Source: Anaerolineales bacterium
GTDB lineage: Bacteria > Chloroflexota > Anaerolineae > Anaerolineales > JABWBV01
Assembly: GCA_020634875.1 (NCBI GenBank)
Contig: JACKAX010000013.1
Location: forward strand, 17,552-81,551
Length of the DNA: 64,000 bases
Direction of reading: 5' to 3'
Shown here one piece after another: positions 51,728 to 60,393 of the stretch (its first letter is position 1; each line of letters starts with the position of its first letter). Under the pieces are notes generated by a model that ran no database searches, was not told the origin of the DNA, and saw only the letters and a list, made by a program, of their open reading frames with translations. The position numbers and the translations under genes are program-made.

Positions 51728-52133
51728 CGGGAATTTCAAAGGTGGCTTCGGCGTGGTCGATCATCATTTGTTCAGGCATCATGTATTGTTGGGCGAGGTC
51801 GCCGTTTTCGACCATGTCTACGGCGTCTTCGGGGAGGTCCTGGTAGAAGAGATCGGCATGGGCGGTGTAGGTGCCGGGGGGCACGTGCCCGCGCAGGTGC
51901 ATGGTCATTTCCAGGCGGGGGTCAATCGTTTCGATGATGCTGACGTTGCCCGCGGGTTCGCCCAGGGGGTTGAGCAGAACGATTTCTGCGCTGGGTTTCT
52001 TTTGAAAGGGGGTGATTTCCAGGTAGACGCGCAGCCGCCGCCCGTCCGGGTAGGGTTGGACAGCAAAGGTGCGGATGCGGACTTCGTTAGGAGGGAGGGG
52101 GATGTCGTCGGGGTCGTGAAAGAATATATCCAT
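51717..52133 (-). CDS. Conserved hypothetical protein upstream of fdhD
   Basis: 138 residues from the ATG at 52133. The protein is beta-rich (VRIRTFAVQPYPDGRRLRVYLEITPFQKKPSAEIVLLNPLGE), with an acidic Met-rich end (DLAQQYMMPEQMMIDHAEATFEI). No known catalytic motif. The overlap with fdhD and the first position in the transcript suggest a link to formate dehydrogenase, but this is by context only. Confidence 0.6.
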   Translation of the reverse strand: MDIFFHDPDDIPLPPNEVRIRTFAVQPYPDGRRLRVYLEITPFQKKPSAEIVLLNPLGEPAGNVSIIETIDPRLEMTMHLRGHVPPGTYTAHADLFYQDLPEDAVDMVENGDLAQQYMMPEQMMIDHAEATFEIPDGQ

Positions 52134-52205
52134 AGGGGCATCATTATACTTTAAAACAAACTTGCTCTTGGATCGTTGCAAGGGCCGAGATGGAAAAGGG
52201 GATTG

Positions 52206-52236
52206 AAAAGCGACCGGCAATTGGCCGGTCGCTTTT
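52206..52236. terminator. Rho-independent terminator
   Basis: Stem 52206-52218 with 52224-52236, 5-base loop, T run on the plus strand and A run on the left. It lies between two minus-strand genes and ends the large secreted-protein gene's transcript, with possible function on the other strand. Confidence 0.85.
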
Positions 52237-52287
52237 TTAGAGGCTTCCTGTGTGTTTGAAAAACCATGTCATGGTTTTCTTCATTGG

Positions 52288-55200
52288 TCAGGCACGGAAC
52301 TGTTTTTTACGGCGTGAAAGGCCAACAACTGCAAAGATCCCAGGAACCACGAACACACCAGGCAGATGTACACTCATTTTCCCAGAGGTGGGCGTGACTG
52401 CTTCGGCAGAAGCGCCATTGACAATGAGCGGGAGATAAATATCCCATTCTGTCTGAATAACGGTTACTTCGGTATTTGCAGTGATGGCGTTGGCGGAGTT
52501 GTAGGCGGTGACGGTTGCCTGATAGGTTCCTGGCGCATAAGTATGGGGGATGACTGCGCCTGTGCCCGTTTGTCCATCGCCGAAGTCCCAAACGTAGATG
52601 ACATTTTCGACTGGAGCGGGGACCGTGATAACTTCGTTGATGGTAATTTGGACATCATCTACCATCCAACCAAAATAGCCATTTCCAATATTGTCTATGG
52701 TGTCAAAGTAGAAACGCAGTAGAACATCATTGTTCTCGTAGGCGGAGATGTCTAGAACGATGGGATGCCAGACGTTTTCCACCCCACCTGTGTAGATATT
52801 CGTCCACGAGAGGCCACTGTCGGTAGAAATTTGAATAACTCGGTGGTCGTAGGAGCAGATACTGGTACTGCCACATTCGGTTTGTTCGTATGTCCAGAAA
52901 GAAAGCACCGGGGATGTTCCGGCCATCAGACTGATGGGTGCATTAAGATCCAAGGTTCCAGAAACAGTGCCTGTTGTATCGGTATAGGTACAAAAAGCAT
53001 TGCCGAAGTATGCTGCATGGCTGGAACTTGGGAAGGGGGCGATCTCGGACCCACATGGGGCCGCCTCGGCTTCCAGGTGCCAGAGGCTTGTGGCTGTCCA
53101 GCCTCCCAGACCATTTTCGAAGTCTTCTGTCCAAATCATGACATTTTGGGTGATGTATGCTGTAGCCGTTAAAGTGGTTGCGTCAGGTTGGTAGGTGGGG
53201 CTGTCATTGAAGGCTTCGACGGCGACCAGCATGGGTTCATCCATGTAGACAGCGGCCATATCGGTGTCGGAGGCCACGCGCCCATCCCCATCATCCACAG
53301 TCCAGGTGGCTGTGTTTGTGATGAGCGCTGCGCCTTGAATCAACGCAGTTTGGGTGATGAAAACGGATTGACCTGGCCCCAGGGTATACGGGTAGTTATC
53401 CAATAAGATTCCGAGTTGGCTGTCAACCAGGGTATGGTTCGTCAGGGTGATTTCCCCGGTGTTTTGGATTTCGTAACAATAGGTTACTTCACTTGCACCA
53501 TACACAGTGATGGAGTCGTGGGAGGAACATCCCTGCGGATTGGTTCCGACTGTTTTGTTCAATGCTACTGCTGGGCCTAAGACCGTCATGGTGATTGGCA
53601 CCTGGATGAGGGGAGCATCTGCATTGTCAGTTTCCAGGCACAAATGGCCTGAATACAATCCACGTATCAGTCCCGTCGCATCAAAGGTCACAGTGACATC
53701 CGATGTGTCGCTGTTGGGGGTGCTACCCGAGGTTGGGACAACACTAGCCCAAGATACGCCACAAGGTAGATACTGCGCTAACATATTCATCCATAACTCA
53801 AGTCCATCATAGACCGAGTCACTATCCAGGTCCGCACTGTTTTGAGCGTCCAGGAAGCCGCGCAGGATAGTGCGCTCACCATTGCCAATGACCAAGGCTG
53901 CTTCGCCAACATCCGGGCCGGGAGTGGTATACCCTGCTAGCGCAGTAAAGCCAGGCAGCACCTCAAATTTTTGTCCATGGGAATATGTAGCAACGTTATC
54001 CAGGACCGTGAATTCAGGGACACCTGCAAAGAAGGGGTGAACAGGTTCCCACCAGTAAATGGGTTCTGTGCTTGAGCCACCAATATTATCGGTGACAACC
54101 ACGCCCATCGTATCCCAGAGTGGGTGGTTTTGAAAATTTCCGCTGGGGAAGGTGGTGGAGATAGCCCAGGTATGCATAATCAGCGTACCGCCTTCCTCAA
54201 CGTAGGTATTCAGCGCGTCCAGCGTACTGGTATAGGGGTAAAAGTTTTCGTTGGCGAAGATGACCAGGTCCCAATCGTCGGAGGTCAGAGCCTCGTTGAA
54301 CCCTGTAAAGGAACCTTCGAAGGTATATCCCATGTGCAGGTTTTCAAGGGCTTGTGGTGCAAAGTTCGGATAGTGAACAAAATCATCGCTGAAGACCAAT
54401 ACCCGTCCATTGAACGTACTCCCCCCTTCCGGTTCCCAGCGATAAGCGAGGGGCACGGGGGTTGCACGACGGGAATTTGCAGGGCCATTGCTGACGGGGT
54501 CGGGTAGGAAGGGCAGGGGTTCGTAGACCTCTGCAATATCAGGGGAAGTCGTCAGACTTTCTGAAAAAGCCCAGTTTAACGTCACAAGCGTGGGGTTGCT
54601 GATGGTCAGGGTTTGGGTGACAATCTCGTTTGTTAATTGGACGCTGCCCAGGGTGGGTGGGATGACATTCGGGAGCGAAGGCGCACAGTCCATCAATGCT
54701 ACATCATCCACATACCAACCCATACGGTTCACGACGGTTGTGGCAGACAATTCGAATTGGATCGTCACGGAGGGGTTCCCCGCGTAAGCGGAGAGATCGA
54801 TGGTTTCCATTTGCCAGTCTGGGGTAGCGGTAGAGCTTAAGTCTTCCCAAAGAGTGGTGCCGTTGACCCAAACCCGGATTACATCAAAGGAACCAAAGAC
54901 TTCATGCCAGTTCCACCAGGACAGTTCAAGGGGCGTAGCGAGACCGCTGAAGTCAAATTCTTTGCTAAGATAACTGCTTGCCCCGGCGTTTTGGTAACAC
55001 CCATTCAGATTATTCGCCCAGACATTGCTTCCAGAGAAAGCACCCGCGGGTTCCGGGCGTGGCGTGGTGTCACATATCTCAAAGGTACCCGTGACAATTT
55101 CGCCGTATTCCCAATCGCCGAAACCTGTCACGGCCCAACCGCCATTATTGGCTTCAAAATTTTCAAAGTAAAAATTCTCGGGGCTTGTTCCAGCAGGGCA

Positions 55201-55419
55201 AACGAGCGCGCTTGTCTGCTCGGAAGCGGGAGAGTAATAGAACAGGCCGTTTTCAGTTGCCTGTGCGCTGGCAACGTTCGCGGCTTCCAATTCCCGAAGG
55301 ATTGCTTCATCATCCGTCTCTTGCTGGGCTTTTACACTGTGTCGGGCTGCGAAAATAAATCCTGCAACCAAACTAAGCCCCAGGATCACCATTAAGGCGG
55401 ATAACATACGTGTCTTCAT
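52288..55419 (-). CDS. Large secreted multidomain protein with PKD domain and C-terminal anchor
   Basis: 1043 residues. Signal segment (about 8-25), a MAM/jelly-roll-like module (about 80-250: FENFEANNGGW ... NRMGWYVDDVALMDC), a central region with a flavodoxin-like DWDLVIFANENFYP...YVEEGGTLIMHTWA (about 370-440), a repeat-type beta domain, a second MAM-like module (about 770-930: EDFENGLGGW ... YFGWMVDDVQI) and a PKD domain (VYVWDFGDGQTGTG...HTYAPGTYQATVTA). It then has DIYLPLIVNG and a last hydrophobic stretch before RRKKQFRA, an anchor-like tail. Likely exposed at the cell surface; no protease signature was seen. Confidence 0.75.
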   Translation of the reverse strand: MKTRMLSALMVILGLSLVAGFIFAARHSVKAQQETDDEAILRELEAANVASAQATENGLFYYSPASEQTSALVCPAGTSPENFYFENFEANNGGWAVTGFGDWEYGEIVTGTFEICDTTPRPEPAGAFSGSNVWANNLNGCYQNAGASSYLSKEFDFSGLATPLELSWWNWHEVFGSFDVIRVWVNGTTLWEDLSSTATPDWQMETIDLSAYAGNPSVTIQFELSATTVVNRMGWYVDDVALMDCAPSLPNVIPPTLGSVQLTNEIVTQTLTISNPTLVTLNWAFSESLTTSPDIAEVYEPLPFLPDPVSNGPANSRRATPVPLAYRWEPEGGSTFNGRVLVFSDDFVHYPNFAPQALENLHMGYTFEGSFTGFNEALTSDDWDLVIFANENFYPYTSTLDALNTYVEEGGTLIMHTWAISTTFPSGNFQNHPLWDTMGVVVTDNIGGSSTEPIYWWEPVHPFFAGVPEFTVLDNVATYSHGQKFEVLPGFTALAGYTTPGPDVGEAALVIGNGERTILRGFLDAQNSADLDSDSVYDGLELWMNMLAQYLPCGVSWASVVPTSGSTPNSDTSDVTVTFDATGLIRGLYSGHLCLETDNADAPLIQVPITMTVLGPAVALNKTVGTNPQGCSSHDSITVYGASEVTYCYEIQNTGEITLTNHTLVDSQLGILLDNYPYTLGPGQSVFITQTALIQGAALITNTATWTVDDGDGRVASDTDMAAVYMDEPMLVAVEAFNDSPTYQPDATTLTATAYITQNVMIWTEDFENGLGGWTATSLWHLEAEAAPCGSEIAPFPSSSHAAYFGNAFCTYTDTTGTVSGTLDLNAPISLMAGTSPVLSFWTYEQTECGSTSICSYDHRVIQISTDSGLSWTNIYTGGVENVWHPIVLDISAYENNDVLLRFYFDTIDNIGNGYFGWMVDDVQITINEVITVPAPVENVIYVWDFGDGQTGTGAVIPHTYAPGTYQATVTAYNSANAITANTEVTVIQTEWDIYLPLIVNGASAEAVTPTSGKMSVHLPGVFVVPGIFAVVGLSRRKKQFRA

Positions 55420-55528
55420 GGTTTTACCTCCTACGGTAAAGAAAAAAAGGGAACAAAAAATGCAGGAAGCCCTGATACGCTAAGATTATATCCGAATGAA
55501 TAAACGCGAGTCGACTCGCCCGTTATCC

Positions 55529-56218
55529 TTACAACGGTTGAAAATATTGGGTTAATGAAGAATTTTTCGGCACACTCACTACCCCATAATGCCGAGGTAA
55601 AAACCAGCGCAACGCGCGCAGCGCCCCATTGAAAATCTCCCGTGTCTCAAAAGTCTCCGGGAACACGGAAAACACCAACTCCTGCGGCGGCATCACCCCC
55701 GGACGGGAGAGCAATAACACGCCAGGTTTCTCAATCCCCATCATTTTTTGCATATATTCGCGGATGACTTTCCGAGCATAACCGGGCAAATACGCTTCGG
55801 ATGGTTGACTAACCAACACCTGATTCCCCTGTGTGCGGTTTGCCGTTTCCGATCCCGGTTCTGGCGCAGGCACCTCGACCGCCCCGAACATTCGCAGCGT
55901 GAGCAAGTCCCCATACGAAAATACCCATTGTGCGTTCAACCCCTCACGGTTTATCGCCACCCCCACCCCATCTTCCGTCAGTTTCTCCAACATCGAACGG
56001 ATGCAAAACTCTTTGTATGGCCCGTCTTCTGGGGGCAGGTTGAGGCCGAAGTAGGGAAAATGATCGGGGCCGAAAAACACCTGGGGCAGGTCATCTGTCA
56101 TACTGCAATCTACAATGTGCGCGTAGAACTTTGAGAGCCATGCGGTGTCGCGTTGAACATCCGGGGTGGCCAGGAGGGTGCGAAGAATAGGAAGGTGAGC
56201 TTGGTTACAAAGAGTCAT
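55529..56218 (-). CDS. Hypothetical cytosolic protein
   Basis: 229 residues without signal or membrane helices. Notable segments: PQVFFGPDHFPYFGLNLPPEDGPYKEFCIRSM and PPQELVFSVFPETFETREIFNGALRALRWFLPRHYGVVSVP. I do not recognise the family. It ends close to the next minus-strand gene upstream (6-base gap), so the two may be co-transcribed. Confidence 0.6.
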   Translation of the reverse strand: MTLCNQAHLPILRTLLATPDVQRDTAWLSKFYAHIVDCSMTDDLPQVFFGPDHFPYFGLNLPPEDGPYKEFCIRSMLEKLTEDGVGVAINREGLNAQWVFSYGDLLTLRMFGAVEVPAPEPGSETANRTQGNQVLVSQPSEAYLPGYARKVIREYMQKMMGIEKPGVLLLSRPGVMPPQELVFSVFPETFETREIFNGALRALRWFLPRHYGVVSVPKNSSLTQYFQPL

Positions 56219-56224
56219 TTTTGT

Positions 56225-56815
56225 TTAGCGCATTAAGGTCGCGGTACTATTCATTAAACTGGGAAGCCACGCCGCAAAACAGATAAACGCAAAGGAGGCA
56301 AGAAGCAATGCTGTTGCGAATGTTACAAACGCTTGCCAGTATTTTAGATTTGTAATTGCTTGAATGGCAATGACAAATAAAATCAATTGGTAGACATTCA
56401 CAATCCACATGGGCCACAAAAGAACGGTAGGCGAAAAAGGCAAAAAACGAATTAATCCGGTGAAAATCGTAAATGGAACAAAAATAAGGACGCTAATGTA
56501 GTAAATTTCCTGATGGCAATCCCTCTTCCGCTTGAAGAATTTTTTATAAACGAAATTAAGAAAATAGGAAAAGAAAATCACCAGAAAAGGAAATAGGATT
56601 AACAAAAAAACAAATGCCCAGGCTTCATCGTTTGGATTGTATTTGGGGGCATTAGGATCGATCCAGACTAGGAGGCGGTTTGCCAGAACTGCCAGCAAGA
56701 CCCACACAACCCCACTTGAAAATTTATCTTCTGCGTGTTTTGCGATTTCTTTAAAAGTGTTGGGATGCGGAGCAATGAGAACCCGCCATAAGTCATTAAA
56801 CCAGTCGTTGAGCAT
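56225..56815 (-). CDS. YIP1-like membrane protein
   Basis: 196 residues with five predicted membrane helices. The N-terminal WFNDLWRVLIAPHPNTFKEIAKHAEDKFSSGVVWVLLAVLAN is the usual start of bacterial YIP1-domain proteins. The function of these is unknown. It is AT-rich compared with the flanking genes. Confidence 0.7.
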   Translation of the reverse strand: MLNDWFNDLWRVLIAPHPNTFKEIAKHAEDKFSSGVVWVLLAVLANRLLVWIDPNAPKYNPNDEAWAFVFLLILFPFLVIFFSYFLNFVYKKFFKRKRDCHQEIYYISVLIFVPFTIFTGLIRFLPFSPTVLLWPMWIVNVYQLILFVIAIQAITNLKYWQAFVTFATALLLASFAFICFAAWLPSLMNSTATLMR

Positions 56816-56905
56816 GGCGGGATTTTATCATAAGGTCTTAATCTGCGTTGTTTGGCTTCAAAAACATCCCATCTTCTCAGCAAAGGGTGTTTTTCTCTTG
56901 GAAGT

Positions 56906-58066
56906 TTATTCCGTACAATCGCTGTGATATCGCTCGACCACATCCAACCCGGGGGAGGCATGACTAGTCACCGGATTAGGACTGCCGCCGACTACGTACA
57001 CCGATTCGTTAAGCAGCACTGCACGCGCGTACACACGCGCGGTGGGCATCGCTGGGGCCAGTTCCCATACCAAATGGGCAAGATTCAAACGGAGGACTTC
57101 ATTCAGGCTGGTTTTTCGTGCTTGCGATTCACCGCCAAAAACGTAAAGGGTGTTGCAGTAGGCAACAACCCCTGCTGTCCCACGTGGGTCAATGGATGGG
57201 CCAGTTTCCCAGGTATTGGTGGTGACATTGTAGATATCTACATTGGCGAAATCGTGGGGGCCGCTTCGCCCCCCGATAACGTACAACTTTCCGTCAAAGA
57301 CTACCGCGGCTGGGCTGCCTTTTGCATCGGGCAGAGGGGCGAGTTCGGTCCAGGTATTGGTCGTGGGGTCGTACACAGAATGGTCAGCAAGGGTGCGTTG
57401 GGAGTTGCCTCCGCCGACAATGTGGATTTCGCCGTCGAGGATGACCGCGGCGTGGCCTCCGCGCGGGTTGGGAAGGGGGGCGGCGTTGCTCCAGGTTCGT
57501 GTGGTCAGATCATAGACATACATATCCGCGACCGGTTGATTGGATGTGGCCTCAAATCCTCCGATGAGATAGATGCGCCCATCGAGGAAAACAGCGGCGG
57601 GAGCGTTCAGCCCCTCCTCCGTGGGGAGGGTTGTCTCGATAGTCCAGGTGGTGCCGTCGAAGCGTTCAACTTCCATCACCGGACGGCGATCTGCACCTGT
57701 GCCTGCCAGGGTGAAAAGGGCAGAGCCGGTACTTACAACGGCATGGGCGGCGCGGGCGAATAGCATGGGCGGTTCGGGGAACCACATGCCACTGGGGTCA
57801 GGGGCAGGGTTGGTGGGGAAAGGGGTGAGGGTTTCGGTAGGGATAAAAGTTTCGGTGGGGGTGGGAGTGGAGGAAGGTTTGGGGGTCATGGTGAAGGTGG
57901 GGGCAGGGGGAATTGTTGGACTATTGGTCGGTGGGGGTGTGGTTAGCGTGAGGGAGGGGATGGGAGTTGGGGGCACGGGGGACCGCACAGTACAGGCGGT
58001 GAGGAGGACCAAGCCCCAACAGGCGCGCAAAATTCGTACCCTTGCAGGGTGTGGAAAGAGGTTCAT
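56906..58066 (-). CDS. Kelch-repeat lipoprotein
   Basis: 386 residues. Lipoprotein signal with Cys25 (LLTAC), a PT linker to about residue 90, then six kelch blades of a beta-propeller (for example PAAVFLDGRIYLIGGF, HAAVILDGEIHIVGGG, PAAVVFDGKLYVIGGR, GVVAYCNTLYVFGGE, RAVLLNESVYVVGGS). It is probably exposed on the outer face of the membrane. The ligand is not known. A ggagaata ribosome site precedes the ATG. Confidence 0.88.
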   Translation of the reverse strand: MNLFPHPARVRILRACWGLVLLTACTVRSPVPPTPIPSLTLTTPPPTNSPTIPPAPTFTMTPKPSSTPTPTETFIPTETLTPFPTNPAPDPSGMWFPEPPMLFARAAHAVVSTGSALFTLAGTGADRRPVMEVERFDGTTWTIETTLPTEEGLNAPAAVFLDGRIYLIGGFEATSNQPVADMYVYDLTTRTWSNAAPLPNPRGGHAAVILDGEIHIVGGGNSQRTLADHSVYDPTTNTWTELAPLPDAKGSPAAVVFDGKLYVIGGRSGPHDFANVDIYNVTTNTWETGPSIDPRGTAGVVAYCNTLYVFGGESQARKTSLNEVLRLNLAHLVWELAPAMPTARVYARAVLLNESVYVVGGSPNPVTSHASPGLDVVERYHSDCTE

Positions 58067-58148
58067 TATTCTCCTTTTATGCGTTGGGAAAATAGGCTTA
58101 GGCTAGTTAGCCAGAACGTTTAAATTACCCTCGAAAGGCGCGCAGGGT

Positions 58149-58730
58149 TCAACGGTTTTGCGTCAAAATCCGTTCGATGCGTTGGTCGGGGATAAGCCAG
58201 ATGACCGCGACCAGCACATACAGCCCACCCGCAATCCATGTGCTGACAAAGGCCAGGGGAATAGCGGCGGAATAGGAGATCAGCGAAAAGATTTCTTTAA
58301 AATTCCATTGGAGGGCCTGTGCCAGGGTGGATTCTTCATCGTGCAGGTTGAGAAGGGCTTTGGTGAGAAAGAAATACGCCAGCCCTGAGAACCACAATAC
58401 GACTCCGTATAATGCTACTGGCCACGCGGCGAAGTGGTTTTCTCCCATCCATCCGGTAACAAATGGGACGAGCGAGAGCCAAAACAGCAGGTGCAGGTTT
58501 GCCCACAGCACCGCTCCATTGACTTGTTTCACTGCTTGAAACAGGTGGTGATGGTTGTTCCAGTAGATGCCAACAAAAACAAAACTCAGCACATAGCTGA
58601 GAAACACCGGAATGATTGGCACCAACGCCTGCCAATCCCAGCCTTCGGGCACTTTTAATTCCAAGACCATGATCGTAATAATGATGGCAATCACGCCATC
58701 GCTGAAGGCTTCCAATCTTCCTTTACTCAT
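58149..58730 (-). CDS. TMEM175-family (DUF1211) potassium-channel-like protein
   Basis: 193 residues from MSKGRLEAFSDGVIAIIITIMVLELKVP, which contains the RxxxFSDG signature of the family. Six membrane helices in one repeat, as in bacterial TMEM175 proteins that act as tetrameric K+ channels. The upstream in-frame extension has no ribosome site and was excluded. Confidence 0.9.
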   Translation of the reverse strand: MSKGRLEAFSDGVIAIIITIMVLELKVPEGWDWQALVPIIPVFLSYVLSFVFVGIYWNNHHHLFQAVKQVNGAVLWANLHLLFWLSLVPFVTGWMGENHFAAWPVALYGVVLWFSGLAYFFLTKALLNLHDEESTLAQALQWNFKEIFSLISYSAAIPLAFVSTWIAGGLYVLVAVIWLIPDQRIERILTQNR

Positions 58731-58877
58731 TCGTTTCCTTTTTGTTTCAAATCTGGCCCATGTCATTTCGACCAACGGGAGAAATCCCTGTGACGCTAGC
58801 AAGAACGATTTCCCAGCAGGGAGGTTAGTTTGGCGGTCGTATCAGGGATTCCGAGCGCAGCGAGGAATGACAGAGGG

Positions 58878-60047
58878 TCAACTGCACTTTACCCACTTTC
58901 CATTCGCATCGCTGGATTCGAGTACAGCTTGGATAAACCGCACGCCCATCAACCCATCGAAAGAATTCGGAAAATGCAACACCAGCGGATCAGCAGGCTG
59001 ACCGGCACGCCGCGCGGCAATGGCCTCTGCAGCGTCAGTGTACAAGTTGGCGAACCCTTCCGCAAACCCACCCGGATGCCCTGCTTTCACCCGGCAGGCG
59101 CGCTGGGCGAGCGGAAGTGTCCCCGGCCCGTTGGGGGTACGGGTTTCCGCGGGCGCGCCGAGCGGTTTGAACGTCAAAACCTGGGGCATTTCCTGCAACC
59201 ATTCCAACGAACCCTGCGTCCCGCTGATGCGAAACCGCAAACTGTTTTCCACCCCCGCCGCGGCCTGCGTGACCCAAAAGCTTCCGCGGGCACCGTTGCC
59301 AAACCGCAACATAGCCCCAGCGAAATCATGCACCCGCCGGTTCGGGACAATCGCCCCCACTTCTGCCGCGACCTCCGCCACTTCCAACCCCGTCACAAAC
59401 CGGACAAGATTGTGGGCGTGCGTGCCAATGTCGCCCATTACCAGCGAAGGGCCGCCGCGTCCGGGGACAAACCGCCACTTTTCCATCGGGTCGGGCTTGC
59501 TTTCATCGGCCTTCCCACCCTGGACGTATTCCACCTGCACGAGCCGGATCGTGCCCAGTTGCCCCTCCGCTACCATCGCTTTGGCCTGCCGCACCATCGC
59601 ATAACCCGTGTAGTTGTGGGTCAGGCAAAAGACCAGGCCGGTATCCAGCACTTTTTGGTGGAGGGTTTCTGCTTCTTGGACGGTGTTGGTCATCGGCTTG
59701 TCGCAGATCACGTCGAACCCGCGATCCAGCGCGGAAACGGCGTATGCCAGGTGGGAGTCGTTGGGAGTCATGATCGCGACCGCGTCCACGGCGTCCGCGC
59801 GGTTCAGTTCCGCATCCAGCATCTCAATAACTTCCGTGTGAATCCGATCCGGGGCGAATCCCAGTTCTGCACTCGCCCTCCGCGCCCGATCCGGGTTGGA
59901 CGACAACACCCCGGTCACGATCTCGAACTGATCATCCATCCGCGCCGCGAGACGGTGCATCGGCCCGATAAACGATCCCGGCCCCCCGCCGATGACGGCA
60001 AGGCGCAAACGTCGGCCTAAAATTGAGATTACTGAATTGAGGGACAT
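58878..60047 (-). CDS. Gfo/Idh/MocA family oxidoreductase
   Basis: 389 residues. N-terminal Rossmann fold (RLRLAVIGGGPGSFIGPMHRLAA), then MTPNDSHLAYAVSALDRGFDVICDKPMTNTVQEAE with the catalytic Lys of the (E/D)KP motif, and the C-terminal beta-sheet domain with MGDIGTHAHNLVRFVTG. These enzymes oxidise or reduce sugars, inositol and related polyols with NAD(P). Two ATGs lie together; the second has the better distance to aaggagc and is used. Confidence 0.92.
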   Translation of the reverse strand: MSLNSVISILGRRLRLAVIGGGPGSFIGPMHRLAARMDDQFEIVTGVLSSNPDRARRASAELGFAPDRIHTEVIEMLDAELNRADAVDAVAIMTPNDSHLAYAVSALDRGFDVICDKPMTNTVQEAETLHQKVLDTGLVFCLTHNYTGYAMVRQAKAMVAEGQLGTIRLVQVEYVQGGKADESKPDPMEKWRFVPGRGGPSLVMGDIGTHAHNLVRFVTGLEVAEVAAEVGAIVPNRRVHDFAGAMLRFGNGARGSFWVTQAAAGVENSLRFRISGTQGSLEWLQEMPQVLTFKPLGAPAETRTPNGPGTLPLAQRACRVKAGHPGGFAEGFANLYTDAAEAIAARRAGQPADPLVLHFPNSFDGLMGVRFIQAVLESSDANGKWVKCS

Positions 60048-60050
60048 CAT

Positions 60051-60393
60051 GTGCTCCTTGTTCGATCTGCGTAGATTAGCGATTTAAGAAACTCGCGTTA
60101 CGCAAAGTATGAAGTACTTCTGTTCAATGTTTATGTATGAAGGGGAAAACAGGGTAAATCATACCTTAATTCTGTTTCAGGACGCGGCAATAAGTTTGTC
60201 GAACGGCCATTTCTCGAAGTGGTTGACTTTTTCCATAAAAATGGATACGCTGAAACTACTGTTTGAGAAATAATGCACACAGCAACATTGAAAAAATTAA
60301 TCCATCAGAAAAGAGTTATCTTTCGGGAAGAGGCTTGAATAACGGTATGTAGGTCGCCTAAATAACAGAAAATGGGCTGAAGGAAGATTCATA
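60051..60393. other. Intergenic region without recognised gene
   Basis: About 340 AT-rich bases between divergent genes. The only structure noticed is a small palindrome gaagtacttc near 60110 and short coding-like stretches on the plus strand (about 60180-60272) that could be a worn gene fragment. I cannot identify a product. The cytochrome gene's ribosome site (aaggaag) closes the region. Confidence 0.5.

Noticed and set aside
60180..60272. Possible gene fragment before the multiheme cytochrome
   Set aside because: Short coding-like text only; no family could be recognised, so it was not called a pseudogene.
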